Source: Talaromyces rugulosus (lineage: Eukaryota > Ascomycota > Eurotiomycetes > Eurotiales > Trichocomaceae). Taken from it: a stretch of DNA of 64,000 nucleotides. This document shows positions 22,924-32,692 of this stretch, piece after piece (position 1 is the first letter of the stretch; each line of letters opens with the position of its first letter). Where the stretch lies: the NCBI RefSeq assembly GCF_013368755.1, contig NC_049566.1, positions 1,426,001 to 1,490,000 on the forward strand. Reading direction: 5' to 3'. A program made the position numbers and the translations under genes. Under the pieces are notes generated by a model, which worked only from the letters and a program-made list of their open reading frames with translations, made no database searches and had not been told where the DNA came from.

Positions 22924-23021
22924 CACGACCAAACCGCACGTAGTGGGTGTTCGACTGTGTAAAATCTCTACAACCTCTTGGAATCTAGGGATAACGTAGG
23001 CTTCGTTGCATTTAATTATTA

Positions 23022-23105
23022 TTGGGAAGCGTATCCACCAATGAGATCGCCAGCAACGCGAGACAAGGAATAGCGTGGTAGATTTAAGTCATTTAGCGCG
23101 TGCTT
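23022..23105 (-). pseudogene. Gene fragment, copy 2 (unknown family)
   Basis: Minus-strand frame reading ALNDLNLPRYSLSRVAGDLI followed by GGYASQ and a stop. It aligns with RYPLCRVASDLIGGYGGEV of the fragment at 21210-21515, about 70% identical over the core. It is too short to be a gene. Confidence 0.5.
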
Positions 23106-23206
23106 ACCAATTCATAGCATCCGGACTTGCTCCCCTGAACAATAATGACTTGATATTGGAACTAATCTGAAGGATATAAATGTCGACATGTTTGGAATTT
23201 GGGTAG

Positions 23207-24522
23207 ATGGATATGGATTGTATTCACGGAGCCCCGAAGCAGCGAAAACGGAAGCCGTACAAGAAATCGCGCTTTGGCTGTCGAAACTGCAAGCTACGGA
23301 GAGTTAAGGTGAGCCGGACTTATTACTCTTGATATGATCCCAACTTATAGTCCCAGTGCGACGAGAGTAAGCCCCGGTGCCAGAGATGTATAGACTATGG
23401 AGTGTCATGCAACTTCGTGGCAACGGCTTCAGACCTCGAAACCTCCCCATCAGGATTTCCATACCGGGTAACTGAAATCGCAAATCGGCTAATATCCTAC
23501 CATTCTGTGCTTCCGCCATTTGGATTTCCCATTATTTGCTCCGATGGGGCTGCTGGCTTCACTATGGACGCTCAGTGCATGACTCGGTTAGAGCGATTCC
23601 GCATGTGTACGCTCCACGCATTCAGTCCAGGGATGATGAAGATTTGGAAAGATCAGATCCCTCAACTGGCTTTCAGGGTATCTACTCATTTTTCCGATAT
23701 TATTTCACTTAATAACTGGCCACATAGCTGACTAGGCAGAATCCATACCTGATGCATACAATGCTCGCAGTGGCTGTAGCACACGAGCGCTACCACAATA
23801 TGATCACATGTAGTCGCCGGACAACAACGGAGATACATCATTTTTCTCAATGCGTTATGCTCTTCAACCAGAAGCTTTCGCAACATATCTGCCCCTCAGA
23901 CCGCGACCCTCTTTGGGCCACAGCGGCGCTGTTGGGTATCATGACTATTGCTTCCTTTGATGCAGTCACCACAGAAGAAGCCTGGCCGCTTCGACCATCG
24001 AATCCGCTTGATCTCGAATGGTTCCGGCTGGGCGATGGGAAGAAAATCATATGGCGTCTTACGGATCCCTTGCGGCCTGGGGGCATCTTCCGGGCCATGG
24101 CCCATGAGTATGCTCAGTTACCCTTTGAAATACCTCTTGCTGGCACAAAGGGTGTTCCATCCGAACTAGCAGAGGTATGTAATATGGATTCTTCATGCAA
24201 TGAGAACAACAACCCGTACTTTGTAGCCGTTCATGTACTAGTACAGTTACAAAAACTTCCAACCGATCAAACTGCGAGCATTCGAATGGTCAGTTTTATG
24301 AGTCAATCACAACAGCCATTTAGGGATTTGTTACAGGAGAAGGATCCGGTAGCTCTGTTATTGCTGGCGCTTTGGTATGCGCAGGCTAGCAGGGTCCTGT
24401 GGTGGATTGCGCAAAGGGCCCGAATAGAGAGCCGGTCCATACGTTTGTATCTTGAGAAATTTCACCGCCACAATATCAAGGTCCATCGATTGCTGCCTCC
24501 ACCGCTGTTGGGTACTGAGTAG
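23207..24522 (+). CDS. Zn2Cys6 transcription factor
   Basis: Binuclear zinc cluster regulator. Exons 23207-23308, 23357-23677 and 23740-24522 give 401 residues. The cluster cysteines are C25, C28, C35, C42, C45 and C52 (CRNCKLRRVKCDESKPRCQRC), with an intron (23309-23356, 48 nt) falling inside the cluster. A basic patch KQRKRKPYKKSR precedes it as a possible nuclear localisation signal. The remainder matches the short fungal-type regulatory tail (NPYLMHTMLAVAVAHE), typical of the small sterol-uptake-control (Upc2)-like class. The third exon stays open through a GTATGT at about 24175, so I did not splice there. The target is unknown. Confidence 0.86.
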
Positions 24523-25691
24523 GTAATATATGATATTAACCTTATTAGTAGTCCTACTAGAATCAAATCTTATCTACAATCCTTCTACTATAAACTATTC
24601 CTTAACAATCTTTGCCCCACAGCCTTGTGCATTGTAATCGCTAGAAAAATTTCAAAGAATCGCAATGATAGTAAGTGGCAAGTCGGGTCTGACTGATCTA
24701 AGATAACTGCTTTGGTACGTGTCAGAATTTGAACCCCAAGACTTAAAATGTAGATTAAGTTGTTTCTATAGTTATTCTAACAATTTTACTACATCACTTG
24801 CTGCCACAGGGGCTTTAACTTTTATAGTATTACATATTTGTTATGGAAATCCCTAGAATAGAGAGGTCATTTGAAATTCTATTAACAGAACTAGCACTTG
24901 AGGTCTTTTAATGTTGATTTTATTATAGTACATTCGTAAAAAATCAAGTTCTTATTATTAAGATTATTGTGAATTGTTATTTTCAGTTACAAATTAAGTA
25001 TATATATGAGAGGTAGTCACTGGTAATAGGTCAAGTGACCCACGTTTAGGCGTGGCTTGCGATCTGGTCCTGCAGACTTGTCACATGCAGAACCTCCAAG
25101 AAACATCATCATTATCTATCACCCGGCGAAACCGCCCACTATCTGATTTGGGAAACTCCACTTGCGTCGATCACTCGATTCTATCACTACGCTACGGACT
25201 TTAGCCTACTTAGTTCCTGGCTAGCCATGTTGACGTGCCAATCGCAATTTATCAGTCCCTATCGTGATCGCAAAGGCTTATCCCGTGCCGCTATCATTCG
25301 CTAGGAACGCCAACACAACACGAACGCCTTCATGCCACAGGGAATCGCATCTCTAGCCTATGGAAATGCGGAAATCGTCTATACATCGAAAAGAAGCGGG
25401 ATTCATGACCTTGGCACGCCCATTTACGTACTGTGCAGCGTTCCTCTGCAGGCGTGAGTATCAGGAGAGTCAAGAAGGTCAGTAAGTCGCCGGCACGATG
25501 TCACCCAAACGCGAAAGACCCTATGCCCTAAAAAGAGGGGCCAGTAAACCAGATTGCGAATTTACTACAAGATGAGCTCCCCGACCATTTGTTTTCTTCT
25601 TCTTCTTCTCTCCTTCCGATAGTCCTCTCTCGACCATCAACTGCACCACAATATAGCACAAGTGCCCGTGTGCCCGGAAAATCGAGTCAAG
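24523..25691. other. AT-rich intergenic region, no gene seen
   Basis: About 1.2 kb. The first half (24530-25010) is strongly AT-rich, and the second half returns to normal composition. A pyrimidine-rich stretch (cttcttcttcttctctcc, about 25596-25614) lies just before the next gene and is typical of a fungal core promoter. No genes or RNA genes were recognised. Confidence 0.5.
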
Positions 25692-26753
25692 ATGTTTGTC
25701 CGTTCAATGGCCGCCATGGCCGCTGTCGCGTCAACTGCCTTCGCGGTCGCTTCTATCAGCGACGATGAGATGACTAGCTACTTGAATGACGGTGCCGTTG
25801 ACCTCGCGGTCAACTATGCGCCATTGTGGTTTTTTGGCCAGGCCATGGACCAGCCTCCTTGCTACCCAGTCTGGGCATTTGGCGGAAATGTTTCGACTCC
25901 AGATGTCTATGACTCGGATCATAAGACTCCACCGGCGGCGCAATGCGAGTATCCGGATGTTGGTTGTGGCTGCCGTCTGCCCGATGTGCCTATTGGAAAC
26001 GCTGGCCCGGAATTCCCTATCTACTACACTTTCAGCCAGTGCAACTCGAGTGAAGTCCGGGTGGCCTACAATTTGTTCTATCAAAAGGATGGGGCCAAGG
26101 TTGTTGACCTTATCGACACCGGCCACGACTAGTAAGTTTCCTTTATGTATAGATTCTGCAGGCTAGTACTAATGTAAATTTTAAGTGACTGGGAGCGTGT
26201 GGTTATTATCCACACCAAGGACTCGGACAACAACTCCTGGGCTCCAAGCCGAGCGCTCCTTTCTGCCCACAGTGGCTACCACAGCATCGCTTGGGGGGAT
26301 ATCCAGAACACATTGACCACTGACGAGATCAATGCTGGCGACGCAATCGACCCCAACGGTGTCCAGAACAACGATCACCCCAAGGTCTACGTTTCATGGT
26401 CCAAACATGCCAACTTTGACACTCGCAACACTGGCTTCAATGATCCCGCAAGTCAGTCGCTCGACGACGCTTTCCGCAGTCAAGACTGGTGGCACTTTGT
26501 CGATTCAAAGTACTATGTATGTGTCCGTTTTGCACCACAACATTCTCGAACTAAACTAACTTGATAGATTCTCTCTGACAACTCGACGGACGCTGGCCAG
26601 GCTCTGGGCTCGGCCGACTGGGGCTCTGCGACCAGCAACCCCCCCTCAGTGCAGGCTTCTCTTTGCACGCAGAACGGTCCGATGAGAAATGCTACCAGTA
26701 ACTCGCGCTCGACTCTCAGATATCACAAACCCGCTCTTCCCCGGCATCATTAG
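25692..26753 (+). CDS. Divergent NPP1-like secreted protein
   Basis: Distant member of the necrosis-inducing NPP1/NLP superfamily. Exons 25692-26131, 26186-26516 and 26568-26753 give 318 residues. The signal peptide is MFVRSMAAMAAVASTAFAVA. Family traces are LWFFGQ...CYP near the N-terminus, GHDYDWERVV in place of the NLP heptapeptide GHRHDWE, and the SAHSGY block downstream. The heptapeptide is formed across intron 26132-26185. Two of its seven residues differ, and the canonical WYFPKD segment is absent, so necrosis-inducing activity should not be assumed. Extra cysteines (CEYPDVGCGC) suggest disulfides. The start at 25692 was preferred over the in-frame ATG at 25662, because the signal peptide begins there. 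Confidence 0.72.
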
Positions 26754-27084
26754 GATAATGTATTAGAAGTCTTGGTTGGATTGGGGAATCGACAGCTTGT
26801 ATAGATAGTGTAGATAGTCCAATGAATGGTGATTATAGAACAGCCCACGAGAAATTTGAATGAACCCAGGAGCAACTTTAGCTAGGTCGATCAATCAATC
26901 AGTTTATAACTGGAATATTTTTATATGATCGTTGCCCCACTGGCCGAACCCGATGACCAATTAAGGTTTTGTCCGCTATCGGCTGAGGCGTGCGCCCTGT
27001 GTTAGATTTCTCCGCACTGTCGATTTTGTCGACTTTTTTTCTCTTCGACAAGCTCGTGTCATTTCAACTTGGTCATCACCAGCC
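26754..27084. other. Intergenic, no gene seen
   Basis: About 330 bases between two genes in the same direction. It ends in a pyrimidine-rich tract (cttttttctcttcgac, about 27034-27050), as often found before fungal start sites. Confidence 0.5.
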
Positions 27085-28634
27085 ATGGCTACGATGACGA
27101 CGACCGCAACGGCCATTGAGCTTCAGCCCCCCGCGGGCAATGTCGCGAGAACTACCGCTGCATCGACCGGCAGCCAGGTTCCGCTCCGCGCTGCCGAGGA
27201 AGATGACGATGTCATGCAGGCGTCCTTTGCTGCAGACTCGGAAGTTCCCGACGGTGGATATGGGTGGGTTGTCATTTTTGCATGTGCGATGCTCACCTTC
27301 TGGTTTGTGGGCACGACCTACTGCTGGGGCGTGTTCCAGGCCGTGCTTGTCCAGCAAGGAGTCTCCTCGGCGTCGACCTTGGCGTTTGTGGGCTCGCTGA
27401 CTACGGCTTGCATCTCCTTTTTGGCCATGTTGAACGCCCGAGTGATCCGAAAATTGGGCACGAGATTGAGTGGGATCCTGGGAATTTCTCTGTTCGGGCT
27501 GGGCGAAATCTTGGCTGGGTTTACCACCAAGAATGTGGCCGGGCTATTTGTGGCCATTGGATTGGTAATGGGACTGGGAACTAGGTATGTGTAACTAGTC
27601 GGATGCAAGGCAGGTGACTGAGTAGTGTCGTTAACCATGTGGCAGTCTACTATTCATGGTAAGGTCGCGTTCCACTGAAGAACGCTAGAAATGATGCTTA
27701 TCTCGGAGTCTAGGTTGTTTCCGTTACACCCGCACAGTACTTCAAATCCAAAAGAGGAATTGCCAACGGAATTGTTTATGCAGGTGGTGGGCTTGGTGGC
27801 GCCATTATCAGTTTCGTGACCAATGGCCTTTTGGAGGCCCTCGGTGTGGCGTGGACATTCCGAGTTTTGGGATTCATCACTTTGGTGACTGGGCTGCCTG
27901 CAGCATATCTCATCCAGGAGCGTGTTCCGATTCGACCGAGCTCGTTTGTCGAGTGGCGCCTCTTCCGCGACTATCGATTCGTCCTAATCTTCCTGGGAGG
28001 TGGCCTCGCTACCTTTCCGCTCTTTGTGCCCCCTTTCTTCCTGCCTCTCTATACAGACTCGCTGAATATGACTTCGAGCGTGGGCGCCGGGTTGGTGGCC
28101 GCTTTTAACTTCTCATCGGCAGTGGGACGTCTGCTTTGCGGCTTTAGCTCTGACAAGATCGGACCTCTGAACACCGTTTTCTCCTCTCTCTTGCTGAGTG
28201 CCCTGAGCATGCTGGTGCTGTGGCCGGTCTCCAACTCGTTGGGCCCGTTGGTAGCCTTTGTGATTATCAACGGGATGGCCAATGGTGGTTTCTTTGCTAC
28301 TATGCCGACGGTGGTGGGCAATGTATTTGGCTCTGCAAGGGTCTCTGTTGCCATGGGCATGGTGGTAACCGGCTGGGGTGGCGGCTATCTTTTGGTATGT
28401 GCTGCCAGTGAAACCTCGTCCAAAGCGCCACGTAGTAGTAGTATTGGTTACTGATGCAACATCTAGGGAGCACCTATTGCCGGATACCTGTTGAACGCGG
28501 GCGGCGGCCAAAAGGACGGTGTCGACGCCTTTCACCCAGCAATCTACTACGCGGGCTCGATGGCTCTGGGCTCGGCGAGCTTGATGCTGCTGGCTCGGTT
28601 GGGAATTGATACGAGATTCAAACGGAAGATCTAA
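27085..28634 (+). CDS. MFS monocarboxylate-type transporter (MCH-like)
   Basis: Major facilitator of the monocarboxylate porter family, plasma membrane. Exons 27085-27584, 27646-27658, 27714-28394 and 28467-28634 give 453 residues with about 12 hydrophobic segments. The MCT signature DGGYGWVVIFACAM opens the first membrane helix. The usual KRGIANGIVYAGGGLGG block follows TM4, and GMANGGFFATMP marks the second half. The hydrophilic N-terminus (about 55 residues) is cytosolic. The second exon is only 13 nt (SLLFM junction); it is needed to keep phase and to complete TM4. The substrate could be a carboxylate or riboflavin and cannot be told from sequence. Confidence 0.9.
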
Positions 28635-29564
28635 TATCGTGCGATTACGCATAAAAGTGAGTATTAGTATATAGTAGTGGGTGTATGGAGTATGTGAAGT
28701 ATGGTGGCTCTATTCTGCAGTAAATTATTGTGGGTCTTCTGCATATATATGGTGGTATTTGGAATGAGTATATATCATAATTAGACAAATCGGCATTTTA
28801 ATCATCGATACAGACAATACAGAATAATGCAGGGGAAACAATAGTCCTAGTAATAATGGGCGTGATATTAATAGCTCGGGCCCAATTGGGCGGCCCGCAT
28901 GTCTCGCGCTAGGCCCCATGCGGCTAGCCCGCCACGAGCAGCACCCGCCGCATTGGGCCTAGCGTGGACGAGCGCAGGGAAGGAGCGACGCGCAGCTTTT
29001 TCTCCGGCCGTCATCGTCGAGTCGATCGGCACGTTTTTTCTCTCCTCCCTTGCATCCAGCATCCTCCATCCAACTGCTCTATTTATTGCATTATCGTACT
29101 ACACACTTGCACACCAGTCGGCGCGGGGACTCCCTGCAATTATTCTAGCAGTACCAGCGCCGAGGCCTCGCTCGCGGTTCTGTTCCTGCGTTTATTCTCG
29201 CCTGCCTGCGGCTGCTTCTTGCATGATCATCTCTCTCCAGTCGCCATGAAATTGTTTCGGCTATCTTCGGCCTTGAAGTGCGGTTTGGCCGCCCCGGAGG
29301 ACTAGCATACAGTTCGCACAGCTCGCAACCTTTTCATCGCCGCTTGAATACGCCGTGCCATTGGCATATCGATGCCATTGTTGCCTTTTATTTCGCCATC
29401 CAATCGAGTGCCGGGAAACTCTCAATAAACACAGAAGAAAAGTTCTGAGGAAGAAAACAACACACAAACACACACACACACAATAAATACAGGCAGCCAT
29501 CCAAAACTACATCAACCACACCCTCGTTACACCCGCTTGTCATAGCGCAAAACTCCCCGCCGAC
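28635..29564. other. Intergenic; promoter and leader of the TRK gene
   Basis: About 930 bases. It holds a GC-rich inverted repeat (28907-28964) and a (CA)n run near 29460-29483 shortly before the TRK start. The open frames at 28899-29305 are compositional and are rejected as genes. Confidence 0.55.
28907..28964. repeat. GC-rich inverted repeat
   Basis: Two 17-base arms, 28907-28923 (cgctaggccccatgcgg) and 28948-28964 (ccgcattgggcctagcg), are reverse complements with one mismatch, separated by 24 bases. They could form a stable stem-loop. Confidence 0.8.
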
Positions 29565-32068
29565 ATGGACGCTGTACGAGGAAAGTACCACGAGCTCAGC
29601 TCCTTGATCCTCGGCTATTTCATGTCATGGAGCAAGACAGCCTTCCGACGCCTCCACAAAATCCATAAAAAAATACCTTTTGTCCGCGAAGTCCAATTCA
29701 ATTTCATCTCCTTACACTACTCCTATCTCATTCTCTGGGCTATCATCGGCTCTGTTGTCGTCTATGCCGGCAGCGGCATACCGTACATCGACGCCTTGTT
29801 CTTTGCCGCCGGCGCCGCTACCCAGAGCGGGCTCAACACCATTGACCTTAATCTCGTACCAACATATGCACAGATTTTTCTCTATATTATCACCATGTCG
29901 ACCAATCCGATTGTGATCCACTCGTTTGTCGTCTTCGTCCGCTTGTACTGGTTCGAAAAGCGCTTTGAAAATATCGTGAAGGATGCCCGTGCGTTGCGCC
30001 GAACGAAGTCTCGAACCTTCACTACCGGCAACGACCACCACGATACTGGAATGGAAGAGCAAGGCATTCGTGGCCAGTCTATTGTCGTTCTTCGCAACGA
30101 GGCTGGAGAAGCCCGCGATGTGGTGCAGGACGTTCCCAAAGTCGAAGCCGAGGCTAGTTCCGAGGCCGGCTCTTCCAATGAACCGGGCGACACTCGACGG
30201 ACATCCGAGGCGTCGCAGGAACAGACCACCGATCCACCCTTCACTGGCGTCGAAGCCTTGCGTCTTCCCACCCAGCGAAGTCCCGAGCATCACATTGCTT
30301 TTCTAGAGCATCAGCGCACAGACAAAGGCACTTTGCGCATTCCTAGTCCTCGCGAGTATGATCGGGGAGGCGTGCCGCAAGCTTTAGATGATGTCCTTGA
30401 GGGCCCATACAGTCCCAAGACTCAACCTGTCGATGATGAGACACAGGATACGACAAATGAGGACACGGCGAACGACGTTGGAAACCACATCACTATCAAC
30501 GAGCCTGATATTATGCGTTTCCGGACTCGTACGGGTACATTTCCTCGTTTTGATTCTCGCCGGACTGTCCCACGTGACGAGGGAGAGGAGCCAGCGAACC
30601 TTACCAAGACTCGTACTCGACGGAGTACCTTTACCGGTCTTTTCAGGTCGCTGACCCAAGAACAAGAGAAAGAAACGATGCCATATTTGAGTTGGAATGC
30701 AACTATCGGTCGCAATTCTGCCTTTGTCGCTTTGACCGAAGAACAACGCGAAGAACTCGGAGGTATCGAATATCGCGCTCTCAAGACTTTGGCAATTGTG
30801 CTAGTTGGCTTTTTCTTCGGCTTTCACATCTTGGGAATTATTTGTCTGGTCCCATGGATTATGCACACCGAGCCCTACTCGTCCGTAGTCACGGCTGCCG
30901 GACAAGGTCGTCCGTGGTGGGGAGTCTTCACCTCCATGTCGTCCTTCAACGATCTCGGATTTAGTTTGGTACCCGATTCTATGAATTCATTCAGCCATGC
31001 CATTTTCCCGCTCCTCCTGATGGGTTTCCTCATCGCCATAGGAAACACAGGATTTCCCTGTATGCTCCGGTTTATCATCTGGATCGTTTCGCTCTTTACC
31101 ACGTCGGGTAGCCCAATTTGGGAGGAACTCCGATTCTTGCTAGACCATCCTCGACGATGTTTCACACTGCTTTTCCCTAGAAATGCGACTTGGTGGCTCT
31201 TTGGCATTCTAGTCATTCTCAACGCGGTGGACCTGATTTTCTTCATTATTCTCGATGTTGGTATCTTTCTTTTTCTAGACAAGCAACGTTCACTAACAGC
31301 CTTGGCTAGATTAACGACCCTACAATTACTCAAATTCCGGCCGGCATTCGTGTGGTCGATGGTCTTTTCCAAGCAATTTCCACTCGAACAGCCGGTTTTG
31401 GCGTTGTCAACATTGCCGACCTCCACCCAGCTATCCAGGTGTCGTACCTGATCATGATGTATATTTCTGTCTTCCCGATTGCTATCTCAATGCGACGCAC
31501 GAATGTCTACGAGGAAAAGAGTCTAGGGATCTACGGCTCGCAAAGTGATGAAGACGAAGAAGCCAAGGAGCCCAGTTACATTGGCGCTCATTTACGCCGG
31601 CAGCTAAGTTTCGACTTGTGGTACATTTTTTTGGGGCTGTTTATCATTGCAATCGTCGAAGGCACTCGATTAGAAAACAATGACGCATCTTTCTCTCTAT
31701 TCGCGGTTCTTTTTGAAATCGTATCGGCATACGGAACAGTCGGGTTGTCACTTGGATATCCTAATACGAACACTTCGTTTTCTGCCCAATTTCACGTGAT
31801 ATCAAAACTAGTTATCATCGCAATGCAAATTCGTGGTCGGCACCGTGGACTGCCTTATACTCTCGACCGAGCCATTCTCCTTCCGTCGGAATCGCTCCAT
31901 GAGAAAGAACAGGCCGATGCGGAGCGACGCCTACGTCGCCGCGCATCCAACACCAGCAATCTTTCAGCAGTCGGTGGTCAAGCTTCAGGCATGTTTCGGG
32001 CCGAAACAGGTCTTTCAATGGGTAGCAGAGCTAGCAGAATTCGAACCAGGCGCTCTGCAGACGAATGA
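29565..32068 (+). CDS. trk1: TRK-type potassium transporter
   Basis: High-affinity K+ uptake system of the plasma membrane (Trk/Ktr/HKT family). Exons 29565-31256 and 31310-32068 give 816 residues. The first M-P-M unit (SGLNTIDLN pore loop) and STNPIVIHSF come early. A hydrophilic cytosolic loop of about 250 residues, rich in Asp, Glu, Arg and Thr, separates it from the remaining units, as in yeast Trk1. The later pore loops read SSFNDLGFSL, TRTAGFGVVN and YGTVGLSLGYP, each with the selectivity Gly. The conserved tail QIRGRHRGLPYTLDRAILLPS is complete. The intron 31257-31309 (GTTGGT donor, CACTAAC branch point, TAG) restores LDINDPTIT. Confidence 0.95.
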
Positions 32069-32692
32069 TTGCTTTTTCCCCAGACATGGCCAGTTGGTCA
32101 AAATTTCACCGGAATTAGCCGGTCACGGATTTAAGGGCTGGTTCCCTATTTCCTTTCAGAGTACAGAATGTGACTTTTTTTAAATAATATTTTTTTTGGT
32201 TCGTTTTTGAGCGTGGGATAGACTATTTATTGTTGTTGTTTCAACTTGTATCTTACCTCTCTGCATTTAGTATTATTTCCGGATATAATATTCCGCATCT
32301 TTCGCACTTGACTGATCGCATTTCATAGTTCGCATTTCGCAGTTCCCAGTTCCCATTAACACATTTCCTTTCTATTTTTTACTGGAAACCTCGCCTCTTG
32401 TTGATTGGAACACGTCGTCTATGTGGCACCTGAGTATCCCTGCCATCGACTGAAAATGGCGGCTGAGCGGCTCACACAGCCACGACGTAGGAAACAACAT
32501 CAGTTAAAACTTTTTTCCCCCATCACTTTTTTTTCACTCACTCGAACAAATGAGTTTGAGTTTGTTTTCTTATCTGAAATTTTCTATTCAAGGTGCCATA
32601 CAACTGGCGCAAACAAAAATTCCTTTGCGGAATGAGTTTGCATTCCACTGCTGCTTTACAATACTCCGCAAGGCTGAAGCAGAGATCTCGAC
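32069..32692. other. Intergenic, no gene seen
   Basis: About 620 bases. It has runs of T (32175-32200) and small near-repeats (tcgcatttcatagttcgcatttcgcagttcccagttccc, about 32317-32354). No gene was recognised. Confidence 0.5.

Larger units (their letters stand above)
22731..23206. other. Intergenic with telomere-like repeats and a gene remnant
   Basis: About 475 bases. It holds the interstitial telomere-like array at 22889-22923 and the second copy of the unknown gene fragment at 23022-23105. Confidence 0.6.

Noticed and set aside
28899..29305. Overlapping frames of about 115 codons before the TRK gene
   Set aside because: They are compositional reads of a GC-rich promoter, with no conserved motifs.
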